Origin: Schaalia odontolytica
Lineage (GTDB): Bacteria; Actinomycetota; Actinomycetes; Actinomycetales; Actinomycetaceae
Assembly (NCBI GenBank): GCA_958415245.1
Contig: CATYYP010000055.1
Location: 1 to 9,249 of the forward strand
Reading direction: 5' to 3'
DNA: 9,249 bases
The position numbers and the translations under genes were made by a program. The first letter of the stretch is position 1, and every line of letters starts with the position of its first letter. This document shows, one piece after another, positions 1 through 7,600 of the stretch. Under the pieces are notes generated by a model. The model worked only from the letters and a program-made list of their open reading frames with translations, had not been told where the DNA came from and did no database searches.

Positions 1-542
1 AGGAAGGAGGCTCGACCCATCGTGGCCCCCAAGCGTACCGTCGCGGCGGCCCCAGCCTCCCCGGCGGTGGCGGCGGCCTCGAGGACGGCCGCAGGATCAC
101 TACCGGCCTCGGCGGCCGCGCGGGCGGCCTCGAGGGCCGGAGTCCACGCGTCCACCATGGTCTTTTCGCCCGTGGTGGCCTTGCCTCGGGCCTGAATTCC
201 GTCGAGCGCGCCCGCGATCACCGCTGCCACGCCCGCGCCGTCGAGTTCACCGTCACCGGCGGCCTTCGATGCGCGCAGGAACGCCGTCCCGTACAGAGGC
301 CCGGCGGCGCCGCCGACGGTGGACATGAGGGTCTTAGCGACCGTCTTAAGGACCTCGGCGACGCTGCCCGGCTGGGCCTGGCCCAGGGCCTCGACTGCGG
401 CCTTGAATCCGCGGTCCATGTTCTCGCCGTGGTCGCCATCCCCGATGGCTCGGTCCAGGTCCACCAGGTAGTCGCGCTGCTCAGCGACGTCCGCCGCTGC
501 CAGCTCGATCCACCGCTGTGCCCACGCTGCATCTAGGCTCAT
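1..542 (-). CDS. dhaL: Dihydroxyacetone kinase subunit DhaL (partial, 3' end off window)
   Basis: This is the ADP-binding subunit of PTS-dependent dihydroxyacetone kinase. In this family DhaL carries a tightly bound ADP that is rephosphorylated by DhaM and passes phosphate to dihydroxyacetone held on DhaK in the cytoplasm. Reading back from ATG at 542-540 gives an open frame of 180 codons to the window edge. It starts MSLDAAWAQRWIEL and contains LDRAIGDGDHGENMDRGF, with the Mg/ADP ligands at Asp30, Asp35 and Asp37 as in E. coli DhaL. TLMSTVGGAAGPLYGTAF (about residues 70-87) and ARGKATTGEKTMVDAW (about 119-134) are further family signatures. Family members are about 210 residues, so roughly 30 are missing, including the expected GERSxGHxDPGA region. 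The SD AAGGAG sits 7 nt before ATG, and the start lies 28 nt after the dhaK stop, so the two are almost certainly cotranscribed and dhaM may follow. Identity is seen directly by motif; the operon is inferred. Confidence 0.95.
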   Translation of the reverse strand, partial: MSLDAAWAQRWIELAAADVAEQRDYLVDLDRAIGDGDHGENMDRGFKAAVEALGQAQPGSVAEVLKTVAKTLMSTVGGAAGPLYGTAFLRASKAAGDGELDGAGVAAVIAGALDGIQARGKATTGEKTMVDAWTPALEAARAAAEAGSDPAAVLEAAATAGEAGAAATVRLGATMGRASF

Positions 543-570
543 CGTGTTTCTCCTTGTTCTGCCTCGTTGC

Positions 571-1563
571 TTACTTCCAGGCGACCGTATTCACGGGCGC
601 GTCGAAGAGCTCGAGGAGCTCATCGTCGGCGCGCATGAGGGTCACGGAGACGCCGGGCATCTCCAGGCTGGTGACGTAGTTGCCGACCATCTGGCGGGCG
701 ATCTCGATGCCGTCCTTCTTCAGCAGGGCGGCGAGGGCGCGGAAGCAGATGTAGAGCTCGGAGACGGGGGTGCCGCCCATGCCGTTGACGAGGGCCACGA
801 CGCGCTCGCCTTCGGTGAGGCCGAGGTCTTCGCGCACGCGCTCGTAGAGCTCGGCGACGAGGCTGTCCGCGGTCTCCATGGCACCGCGGCGGTATCCGGG
901 TTCGCCGTGGATGCCGATGCCCAGCTCGATCTCGTCCTCGCCCAGGTCGAAGGAGGGCTTGCCGGCGTGGGGCACGGTGCAGGGGCCCAGGGCCAGGCCC
1001 ATGGAGCGGGTCTGGTCGTTGACCTTGGTCGCGATGCGGGTGACTTCCTCGAGGGAGTCGCCGCGCTCGGCGGCAGCACCCGCGATCTTCTCCACGAAGA
1101 TCGTGCCGGCGACGCCGCGACGCCCCGCCGTGTAGAGGGAATCCTCGACGGCCACGTCATCATTCACGACGACCGACGAGACCTTGATGTCCTCCATGTC
1201 GGCCAGCTCGGCGGCGGTCTCAAAGTTGAGGACGTCGCCCGTGTAGTTCTTGACGATGTGCAGGACGCCCGCGCCGTGGTCGGCGGCCTTCGTGGCCTCC
1301 AGGATCGGGTCGGGGGTGGGCGAGGTGAAGACCGCGCCGGGCACGGCCGCATCCAGCATGCCTTCGCCGACGAAGCCCGCGTGCAGGGGCTCGTGTCCGG
1401 ATCCGCCGCCGGAGACGAGGCCGACCTTGCCCTCAGCCTTGGGAGCGCGTCGGGTCACGAAATCCGGCGAGTAATGGACATCGACGAGGTCGGGGTGGGC
1501 CAGGGCGAAACCTTCGAGGGTTTCGCGGACGACGGCGTGGACGTCATTGACGAGCTTCTTCAT
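571..1563 (-). CDS. dhaK: Dihydroxyacetone kinase substrate-binding subunit DhaK
   Basis: This subunit binds dihydroxyacetone covalently, as a hemiaminal on a histidine, for phosphorylation by DhaL, giving dihydroxyacetone phosphate for glycolysis. The 330-residue protein starts MKKLVNDV, the usual DhaK N-terminus. It carries SGGGSGHEP with His57, KNYTGDVLNFE with Asp110, TAGRRG near 145-150, and GIGIHGEPG with His219. These match the E. coli residues His56, Asp109 and His218, each shifted by one, so the active site is intact. It lacks a loop of roughly 25 residues present in E. coli DhaK (356 residues), which fits shorter Gram-positive DhaK proteins. I chose ATG at 1563 because AAGGAGG (1574-1568) lies just upstream and the N-terminus aligns with the family. 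An in-frame ATG at 1587 would add eight residues (MSNVQGGI) and lacks such support. A separate DhaK plus DhaL pair, rather than a fused ATP-dependent kinase, implies PEP/PTS dependence through a DhaM not seen here. Confidence 0.96.
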   Translation of the reverse strand: MKKLVNDVHAVVRETLEGFALAHPDLVDVHYSPDFVTRRAPKAEGKVGLVSGGGSGHEPLHAGFVGEGMLDAAVPGAVFTSPTPDPILEATKAADHGAGVLHIVKNYTGDVLNFETAAELADMEDIKVSSVVVNDDVAVEDSLYTAGRRGVAGTIFVEKIAGAAAERGDSLEEVTRIATKVNDQTRSMGLALGPCTVPHAGKPSFDLGEDEIELGIGIHGEPGYRRGAMETADSLVAELYERVREDLGLTEGERVVALVNGMGGTPVSELYICFRALAALLKKDGIEIARQMVGNYVTSLEMPGVSVTLMRADDELLELFDAPVNTVAWK

Positions 1564-1567
1564 GATG

Positions 1568-1574
1568 CCTCCTT
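1568..1574 (-). promoter_or_regulatory. Ribosome binding site deciding the dhaK start
   Basis: AAGGAGG on the minus strand ends 4 nt before ATG at 1563-1561. It falls inside the coding frame that would begin at ATG 1587, which argues that the downstream ATG is the real start. The 45 bases above it (1588-1633) probably hold the dhaK promoter, but I see no convincing -35/-10 pair there. Confidence 0.8.
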
Positions 1575-1633
1575 GCACATTGCTCATCTGTACTTGTATG
1601 CGTGATCAATCGTGCCACCTTTGAGCACGAAAT

Positions 1634-1675
1634 CCCAACCGTGGCGGCCGCCACGATGCGGCCGCTCTGGTTGGG
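1634..1675 (-). terminator. Hairpin between folC and dhaK, probable folC terminator
   Basis: The outer arms CCCAACC (1634-1640) and GGTTGGG (1669-1675) pair perfectly. Inside, after a 3x3 internal loop, GCGGCCGC (1644-1651) pairs with GCGGCCGC (1658-1665) around the 6-nt loop CACGAT. On the minus strand it begins 7 nt after the folC stop codon and is followed by ATTTCG, a poor U-tract. Position and strength suggest transcription termination of folC before dhaK, as many actinobacterial terminators lack U-tails. An alternative fold uses the perfect palindrome GTGGCGGCCGCCAC (1641-1654). Confidence 0.6.
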
Positions 1676-1682
1676 TTCCATC

Positions 1683-3353
1683 CTAGCGGGGGCTGTGACC
1701 GGCGAGGGCCAGCATTTCCCCGGCCAGCATGACCGAGCCAAACACGAGAACTCCGCTACGATCCGCGGGCTCAGCCCCGGCCTCGGCGACCTCTGCTGCA
1801 CGATCGACCGCGTCGGCCAGCGACTCGCGCACGTCTACCCGGTCAGGACCGAAGACCTCCTCGGCGATCTCGGCCAGACGCGCGATGTCTGCCGCGCGCT
1901 CGCCCGGCATCTGCGTGACGACGAGGTGATCGATGAAGGGTTCGACCTCGGACAGGACGCCTTCGACGTCCTTGTCCCCCATCGCCGCGTACACGCCCGC
2001 GATGCGCGCGAACCCAAAGGAGGATTCCACAGCCTCGCGCAGGGTGGCCGCACCCGCGGGGTTGTGCGCGGCGTCCACGATGATCGTGGGCGAATGACGC
2101 ACGACCTGCATACGTCCCGGGCTGGAGGCGTTCATCAGGCCCTGTTCGACGATGCGACCGTCCAGGCCACGGCCGCCCATGAAGGCCTCGACGGCGACGA
2201 GGGCCGCCGCCGCGTTGTGCGCCTGATACTGGCCGAACAGCGGGACGAACACATCCTCGTAGACCGCGGAAGGCGTGCGGATCGTGACCATCTGGCCACC
2301 GACCCCCATCTGGCGATCCACAACCTCGAAATCGCGGCCCTCGACGCGGGCAATCGCGTCGACGGAGCGCGCCTGCTCGAGCAGGATGTCGAGGACTTCC
2401 TCCTCCTGAGCCATGATGACGACAACCTGGCCGGGCTTGATGATGCCCGCCTTTTCGCGCGCGATTTCCTCGATCGTGGCGCCGAGCCACTTCGTGTGGT
2501 CCAGGGCGATCGGCGTGATGACGGAGACACCCGCGTCGATGACGTTCGTGGCGTCCCAGCGCCCGCCCATGCCGACCTCGACGACAGCGGCGTCGACCGG
2601 GTAGTCGGCGAAGGCCGCGTACGCCATGATCGTGAAAACCTCGAAGAAGGACAGGCGCGGGCCACCCTCTTCCTGGCTGCGCTCATCCACCATGCCGACG
2701 TAGGGCTCGATGTCCTCCCATGCGCGTACGAAGCCCTCGCGCGTAATCGGGTGGCCTTCCAGCGAGATACGCTCGCGCACGTCGAGCAGGTGCGGGCTCG
2801 TGAAGCGGCCCGTCTTCATGCCGAAAGCCGTGAGGAGCGAGTCGATCATGCGCGACGTGGAGGTCTTGCCGTTCGTGCCCGTGATGTGGATCGACGGGTA
2901 GGAGTTCTGCGGGTCGCCCAGGATGTCGAGGGCGAGCTTGACGCGGTCGAGCGTGGGATCGATGTCGTGCTCGGGTGCGCGCGCGACGATGGACTGGTAG
3001 ATCTCCTGCACGCGGGCATCCAGGGCGACGTCCTCCTCGGCCTTCGCCAGCGCGGCCTCGTGGGAGGCGCGCTCGTCGCGTGCCTCGGCGGCGTCGTCGG
3101 CGAAGTCCTCGTCCACCTCGCCCTCGATCTCGGCGAGGACGGAGGGGTCTGGGCCTAGCAGCAGCGAGTGCTCGACGAGTGCGCGCAGCGCTGCCTCGCG
3201 TTCGCTCTCCTCAGCCTGAGGGTCGGTGCCCTCCCCCGCCTCGGTGTCCTCGACCTCGTCGGCCGCTTCCAGGTACGGGATCAGGTCGGCTGGGATGCCG
3301 CCCTGCTGGTCCTCGTGGGTGGGGTCTTGCCCGAAGAACGATTCGCCTGCCAT
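1683..3353 (-). CDS. folC: Bifunctional folylpolyglutamate synthase / dihydrofolate synthase, with acidic N-terminal extension
   Basis: FolC joins L-glutamate to dihydropteroate to make dihydrofolate and extends the polyglutamate tail of reduced folates, using ATP, in the cytoplasm. The Mur-ligase-type ATPase core is clear: P-loop HITGTNGKTS (156-165), RFTSPHL (183-189), VEVGMGGRWDATNV (258-271), ALDHTKWLG (283-291), and EIAREKAGIIKPG (296-308), with Lys301 at the usual carbamylated-lysine position. The C-terminal Mur domain has SSPGRMQVV (410-418) and DAAHNP (427-432). The total of 556 residues is about 100 more than usual. The surplus is N-terminal: residues 1-108 are Glu/Asp/Ala-rich, and family-like sequence begins around VQEIYQSIVARAPEHDIDPTLDRV (115-138). 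The start ATG at 3353 has a strong SD (GGAGGA, 3362-3357), and no other Met occurs before residue 169, so the extension is probably translated. It is transcribed away from the two small genes, from its own candidate -10 (3389-3384). Confidence 0.95.
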   Translation of the reverse strand: MAGESFFGQDPTHEDQQGGIPADLIPYLEAADEVEDTEAGEGTDPQAEESEREAALRALVEHSLLLGPDPSVLAEIEGEVDEDFADDAAEARDERASHEAALAKAEEDVALDARVQEIYQSIVARAPEHDIDPTLDRVKLALDILGDPQNSYPSIHITGTNGKTSTSRMIDSLLTAFGMKTGRFTSPHLLDVRERISLEGHPITREGFVRAWEDIEPYVGMVDERSQEEGGPRLSFFEVFTIMAYAAFADYPVDAAVVEVGMGGRWDATNVIDAGVSVITPIALDHTKWLGATIEEIAREKAGIIKPGQVVVIMAQEEEVLDILLEQARSVDAIARVEGRDFEVVDRQMGVGGQMVTIRTPSAVYEDVFVPLFGQYQAHNAAAALVAVEAFMGGRGLDGRIVEQGLMNASSPGRMQVVRHSPTIIVDAAHNPAGAATLREAVESSFGFARIAGVYAAMGDKDVEGVLSEVEPFIDHLVVTQMPGERAADIARLAEIAEEVFGPDRVDVRESLADAVDRAAEVAEAGAEPADRSGVLVFGSVMLAGEMLALAGHSPR

Positions 3354-3383
3354 GTTTCCTCCGCTGCTCGCAGTGTCTTCGCT

Positions 3384-3389
3384 ATTTTA
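3384..3389 (-). promoter_or_regulatory. Candidate -10 element for folC
   Basis: TAAAAT on the minus strand, read from 3389 to 3384, lies about 30 nt upstream of the folC ATG and is the most AT-rich spot in this GC-rich intergenic stretch. It would give a leader of about 25 nt holding the GGAGGA SD. No good -35 hexamer is visible at the right distance. Confidence 0.45.
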
Positions 3390-3542
3390 CCGGGCCAGGC
3401 GCGGCGGGCGGCTTGTTCCGCCGGTCACGGCGCGTTGTCGTGCACAGTCCGCGCGTCGTCATCGACGAGGCCGGGGCGGGGCACCCCCGAACCTACGTAT
3501 TCTCCGCGGCGAGCTCGTCGTCACCGCGCCGACGCAGACAGA

Positions 3543-3548
3543 TAGAAT
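3543..3548 (+). promoter_or_regulatory. Candidate -10 element for the coiled-coil/L12-like gene
   Basis: TAGAAT at 3543-3548, in the context GATAGAATGA, is a good actinobacterial -10. A TSS around 3555 would leave a 5' UTR of about 30 nt carrying the AGGAGG SD. The -35 is weak (TCGTCA, 3518-3523, spacing 19). Such a TSS would also exclude the upstream in-frame ATG at 3547. The rest of 3390-3540 shows no gene or clear structure. Confidence 0.5.
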
Positions 3549-3573
3549 GAAAGCCTTCACGATGATCCATTTC

Positions 3574-3579
3574 AGGAGG
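3574..3579 (+). promoter_or_regulatory. Ribosome binding site deciding the GTG start at 3586
   Basis: A perfect AGGAGG is followed by 6 nt (CAATAC) and GTG. This is an ideal SD distance, and it makes the GTG the start in preference to the in-frame ATG codons at 3547 and 3562, which have no SD. Confidence 0.85.
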
Positions 3580-3585
3580 CAATAC

Positions 3586-3942
3586 GTGGGTAAGTGGTTT
3601 GGTCAGGCATCCGAAATCGAGGAACTGCGCGCCGAGAACCAGCGACTCAAGGAACAGGTTGCAACCCTCGAGGCGCGACTGCGCGCCGCCTACGCGGACG
3701 CCGGGGTCACCGCCCTCGCCGGATCCTCCGTCCCCACTCCCGAGGCAGCGCTCCCAAAGGCCTCAGTTCCCGCCTTCCCGGCCGGTGCACCCAGCCCGGC
3801 CACGGCCTCGTTCCCGGAGCTGAGCGCAGCCGAACTCCAGATGATCGCCGAGGGCAGGGTCCTCAACGCCGTCAAGGCCTACCGGGACCGCACCGGCGTC
3901 AACCTGACGACCGCGAAGGCGGCAATCGACGCGGCCCGCTGA
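3586..3942 (+). CDS. Small coiled-coil protein with C-terminal ribosomal L7/L12 C-domain-like segment
   Basis: Function unknown. The 118-residue product starts MGKWFGQASEIEEL. Residues 9-35 form a likely coiled coil with leucines or isoleucines at heptad spacing (IEELRAENQRLKEQVATLEA). Residues 45-77 are an Ala/Pro/Ser-rich flexible linker. The C-terminal part (78-118) reads LSAAELQMIAEGRVLNAVKAYRDRTG in two blocks, followed by VNLTTAKAAIDAAR. This pattern, a short helix, then GR-x-hxAhK-xYR-xxTG-hxLxxAKxAhD, resembles the helical part of the L7/L12 C-terminal domain found in small bacterial proteins of unknown role. It is not ribosomal L12: the N-terminal dimer domain is absent. The start is GTG at 3586, set by AGGAGG at 3574-3579 with 6-nt spacing. 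Upstream in-frame ATGs (3226, 3547) would overlap folC antisense or the -10. There is no signal peptide. The L12 resemblance is my judgement from pattern only. Confidence 0.85.
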   Translation: MGKWFGQASEIEELRAENQRLKEQVATLEARLRAAYADAGVTALAGSSVPTPEAALPKASVPAFPAGAPSPATASFPELSAAELQMIAEGRVLNAVKAYRDRTGVNLTTAKAAIDAAR

Positions 3943-3960
3943 TCACCCGGGTATCTTTGA

Positions 3961-3966
3961 TAGGAT
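3961..3966 (+). promoter_or_regulatory. Candidate -10 element for the 162-residue unknown gene
   Basis: TAGGAT at 3961-3966, in the context GATAGGATGC, closely matches the context of the -10 candidate of the upstream gene (GATAGAATGA). It would place a TSS near 3973 and a leader of about 43 nt. No clear -35 is seen. The two genes may therefore be transcribed separately as well as together. Confidence 0.4.
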
Positions 3967-3986
3967 GCCGCACACAGCGCGGCATC
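3964..3986 (+). other. 8-bp inverted repeat between the two small genes
   Basis: GATGCCGC (3964-3971) and GCGGCATC (3979-3986) pair perfectly around a 7-nt loop. It lies 22 nt after the first gene's stop and 30 nt before the next start, has no T-tract, and overlaps the candidate -10. It may be an attenuating terminator, an mRNA-stabilising hairpin or an operator; the sequence does not decide. Confidence 0.4.
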
Positions 3987-4015
3987 GCGCATCGTGTCAA
4001 CGCGAAGGAATCGAC

Positions 4016-4504
4016 ATGCTACTCGTTGGTCAACACGAGGAAGATGGCTGGATTCGCTCCACCTTTAACCTGACCTACCGCGTCGCGTGGGAGCAACTAC
4101 TGCTCGCCGTGTACGGGGCTTACCGGTATTTTTCCGATCCCGAGATTCTGGTGGACGGCGAGCCCGTCGACATCGCTGCCCCCACGGATATCCTCTCTAT
4201 CGCCGAGGACCGCAACATCATGCTGCGGGGCATCTCGACGGTCATCACCGCGCCCCTGATGATCACCTTCTACAACCAGGTGCAGTTCGTCAACGTGTCC
4301 GTGGGCGCCGTCAACGACGAGTTCCGCAACACCGACTACGAGAAGTACAACAAGTCGATGTGCCAGCTCATGGACTCCATGGAGATCATGATGCACATGC
4401 CCGCACCCACCATCGAGGAAAAGTCCTCCGGTGAGGACAGCGGCGCCGGCGAGGCCCAGCCCAGCGCGGCGGCAGAACCCGCAATCCCCCCGCCGCCCGC
4501 CTGA
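4016..4504 (+). CDS. Hypothetical protein, 162 residues, unrecognised family
   Basis: I do not recognise this protein. It starts MLLVGQHEEDGWIRSTFNLT and has a globular part of about 130 residues rich in aromatic and hydrophobic residues (VAWEQLLLAVYGAYRYF near 23-39, GISTVITAPLMITFYNQVQF near 72-91). It includes VNDEFRNTDYEKYNKSMCQL (99-118) and a Met-rich stretch, MDSMEIMMHMPAP. Residues 132-162 are a disordered-looking Glu/Ser/Ala/Pro tail ending in PPPPA. There is no signal peptide or convincing transmembrane helix, so it is probably cytoplasmic. ATG at 4016 is chosen because AAGGA (4005-4009) precedes it by 6 nt. The in-frame ATG at 3965 lies in the hairpin and candidate -10 and has no SD. 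It follows the coiled-coil gene by 73 nt on the same strand. Third positions are G/C-rich like the neighbouring genes, supporting real coding. A strong hairpin follows the stop. Confidence 0.82.
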   Translation: MLLVGQHEEDGWIRSTFNLTYRVAWEQLLLAVYGAYRYFSDPEILVDGEPVDIAAPTDILSIAEDRNIMLRGISTVITAPLMITFYNQVQFVNVSVGAVNDEFRNTDYEKYNKSMCQLMDSMEIMMHMPAPTIEEKSSGEDSGAGEAQPSAAAEPAIPPPPA

Positions 4505-4527
4505 TCCTCAGGAGCTCATGCTGTTGA

Positions 4528-4560
4528 TACTCGCCCTGTCGCCGCGCGACAGGGCGAGTA
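4528..4560 (+). terminator. Strong 15-bp terminator-like hairpin after the small genes
   Basis: TACTCGCCCTGTCGC (4528-4542) pairs perfectly with GCGACAGGGCGAGTA (4546-4560) across a 3-nt loop. It starts 24 nt after the stop at 4504, and the next bases are CTTGTGT, only weakly U-rich. Position between convergent genes and stability make a terminator for the plus-strand pair likely. It could also stop read-through from ileS. Confidence 0.75.
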
Positions 4561-4599
4561 CTTGTGTCGCCCCGCGACGCGATCGCACCCCTCTACGCA

Positions 4600-4635
4600 G
4601 GCGGGCGGGCCGCGCTTTCGCGCAGCCCGCCCGTC
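4600..4635 (-). terminator. Probable ileS terminator hairpin
   Basis: On the plus strand GGCGGGCGGGC (4600-4610) pairs with GCCCGCCCGTC (4625-4635) apart from one position, and an inner GCGC/GCGC stem closes on the loop TTTC. It begins 13 nt past the ileS stop on the minus strand. There is no U-tract. Together with the hairpin at 4528-4560 it fills the convergent gap of about 145 bases, which holds no gene. Confidence 0.65.
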
Positions 4636-4648
4636 TCAGTAACAGCAC

Positions 4649-7600
4649 TCAGTGCTTGGCGACGCTCACTGCGAGCTTGTCGCCGGCCTCGACCGTCAGC
4701 GACAGAGCGAGGGTCTCGGCGGCGATCATGTCGCGCCAAGTCTCCACGTCGGCCACGTGATTGGCAGGAACGGTCAGCGACAGGTCGATGCGGTCCGCGA
4801 TGTGCAGGCCGGCGTTCTTACGCTCGTCCTGAACGGCGCGCACGACGTCGCGGGCGTAGCCCTCGGCCTCGAGCTCGGGGGTCAGCTCCGTATCGAGCAC
4901 GACGAAGGTGCCCGACGCCAGAACGTCCGCAACCTGGCCCTCGGCGGCGTCCACGGAGGTCGACACGGAGAACATGTAGCCCGTGAGCACCAGCGGCGCC
5001 CCATCCAGCTCGACGGAGGCGAAACGACACTCGCCGTCCACAACCTCCCACTCGCCGGACTTCTGAGCCTTGAACAGCTGGCTCGTCAGCTTACGGACAG
5101 CCGGATCGAAGGCGCGCGGGTTCAGCGCCAGCTCGGTGCGAACGCTCAGGCCTGAGTCCTGCGGCGCAGAGAAGACCACGGACTTCACGTTCACCTCGGA
5201 GGCAATCAGGTCCGCGAAGGGCTCCAGCGCAGCGAAGTTCTCCGACACGACCAGCAGCGAGGCCAGCGGCTGCCGCACGCGCAGCTGGTGCGTCTTACGC
5301 AGCGCGTGAGCTGCCGACACGATCGAACGAACCTCATCCATCGCGGCGACCAGCTCGGGGGCGTCCACGGCCTCGTCAATGACGGGGAAGTCAACGAGGT
5401 GCACGGACTCGCCACCCGTCAGGCCGCGCCAGATCTCCTCGCTCAGCAGCGGCAGCAGGGGCGCCGCCAGCTCCATGAGCGTCACGAGAGCCGTGTACAG
5501 CGTGTCGAACGCGGCGCCGTCCTCGTCCCAGAAGCGCTGACGCTGGGTACGCACGTACCAGTTCGTCAGAACATCCAGGTAGTCGCGGATCGCCTCGCAC
5601 GCGCCGGCCACGTCGTAGCCGTCGAGCGCGCCGCGCACATCCTCGGCGAGGGTGCGGGTGTGAGCCAGCAGGTAGCGATCCATCTGCGCCAGTGCGGCCA
5701 CGGCCTCGGGCGAAGACAGATCGATGCGCGTGGCCTCGTAGCCCTCGCCCTTGTTGCAGGCACCCGCGTACAGCGTGAAGAAGTAGTACGTGTTCCAGAT
5801 GGGCAGCAGCACCTGACGGACGGTGTCGCGGATCGACTCCTCCTTGACGATCAGGTTGCCGCCGCGCACGACCGGGCTCGACATGAGGAACCAACGCATC
5901 GCGTCGGAACCGTACTTGTTGAACACCTCGGCCACGTCCGGGTAGTTGCGCAGCGACTTGCTCATCTTCAGGCCGTCGTCGCCCAGGACGATGCCGTGGG
6001 AGACGCAGGAGCGGAACGCCGGGCGATCGAAGAGTGCGGTCGCCAGGACGTGCAGCGTGTAGAACCAGCCGCGCGTCTGACCGATGTACTCGACGATGAA
6101 GTCGCCCGGGTAGTGGTTCTCGAACCACTCCTGGTTCTCGAACGGGTAGTGCACCTGCGCGAAGGGCATCGAGCCGGACTCGAACCAGCAGTCGAACACG
6201 TCGGAGATGCGACGCATCGTCGACTTGCCCGTCGGGTCGTCCGGGTTCGGGCGCGTCAGGGAGTCGATGAAGGGACGGTGGAAGTCCGTGACCTTCACGC
6301 CGAAGTCGGCCTCGAGCTCAGCGATGGAGCCGTAGACGTCGGTGCGCGGGTAGGCGGGATCGTCCGAAACCCACACGGGGATCGGCGCGCCCCAGAAGCG
6401 GTTACGCGAGATCGACCAGTCGCGGGCGCCCTCCAGCCACTTGCCGAAGATGCCGTCCTTGGTGTGCGAGGGGGTCCAGGTGATCTCCTGGTTGAGCTCC
6501 ACCATGCGGTCGCGGATCTCGGTGACGCGGACGAACCACGAGGACACTGCCTTGTACATGAGGGGCTTGCGGCAGCGCCAGCAGTGCGGGTAGGAGTGCA
6601 CGTAGGACTTCTCGCGCACCAGCACGGCGCGGATCTCGGGGGCGCGGCGCGCGATCGGGCCACCCTGCTCGCGCAGGTCGGCGACCACGTAGCGGTTCGC
6701 GTCGAAGATCTGCATGCCCTCGTAGTCGCTCACCTCGGAGGTGAAGACGCCGCCCTCGTCGACGGGCAGGACCACGCCGATGCCGTACTCCATGCACGTC
6801 CACATGTCGTCCTCACCGAAGGCGGGAGCCTGGTGGACGAGGCCGGTGCCGTCCGTGGTCGTCACGTAGTCGGCGGCGATGATCGACCAGCCGTTGGGGC
6901 CGGGAGCGCCACCCTCAGCGCGACGCTCGGGGGTGTCGAAGTAGTCGTAGATCGGGTGGTAGTGGGTGCCCACCAGCTCCGAGCCCTTGTAGGTGGCCAC
7001 GACGGTCGGCTCCTCGCCCAGCTCCTTGGCGTAGGCGGGGATCAGGTCGGTGGCGATGAGGACACGCTCGCCCGCGAGGTTGCCCTCGTGGTCGGGGGCA
7101 ACCTCGACGAGGGAGTACTCGATCTCCGGGCCCACGGCTACGGCCGTGTTCGAGGGCAGGGTCCAGGGCGTGGTCGTCCAGATGAGGGCCAGCTCGGGGC
7201 GCGCCGAGTCTTCGCGCAGCTTCTTCTCGAGGCGCAGGCCCACCGTCACCGTGTTGTCGGTGCGGTCCTGGTACACGTCGTCGTCCATCTTGAGCTCGTG
7301 ATTGCTCAGAGGCGTGCGGTCATTCCAGCAGTAGGGCAGGACGCGGTGGCCCTGGTAGGCCAGGCCCTTGTCGTAGAGCTGCTTGAACGCCCAGATCACG
7401 GACTCGGTGTAGGACATGTCGAGCGTCTTGTAGTCGTGCTCGAAGTCCACCCAGCGGGCCTGGCGGGTGACGTACTCTTCCCATTCCTTCGTGTAGCGCA
7501 GGACGGAGGAGCGGCAGGCGGCGTTGAACGCCTCGATGCCGACGCCACCCTCACGGGTGATCTCGGTGACGTCCTCAATGCCGAGCTGGCGCTGGGCCTC

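Noticed and set aside
544..1605. 353-codon plus-strand frame opposite dhaK
   Set aside because: Antisense shadow; the minus strand encodes a motif-perfect DhaK.
1641..1654. GTGGCGGCCGCCAC palindrome as a regulator operator
   Set aside because: It is better explained as part of the folC 3' hairpin; GC palindromes of this type are common in such DNA.
1602..3158. 518-codon plus-strand frame opposite folC
   Set aside because: Antisense shadow of folC: Asp/Arg/His/Val-rich composition, no motifs, and the opposite strand has all FolC signatures.
3226..3585. Longer N-terminus for the coiled-coil protein from ATG 3226 or 3547
   Set aside because: The extra part is antisense to folC and crosses the divergent promoter region. 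The perfect AGGAGG before GTG 3586 defines the start.
3965..4015. Start at ATG 3965 for the 162-residue gene
   Set aside because: No SD, and the ATG lies inside an inverted repeat and a candidate -10. ATG 4016 has AAGGA at ideal spacing.
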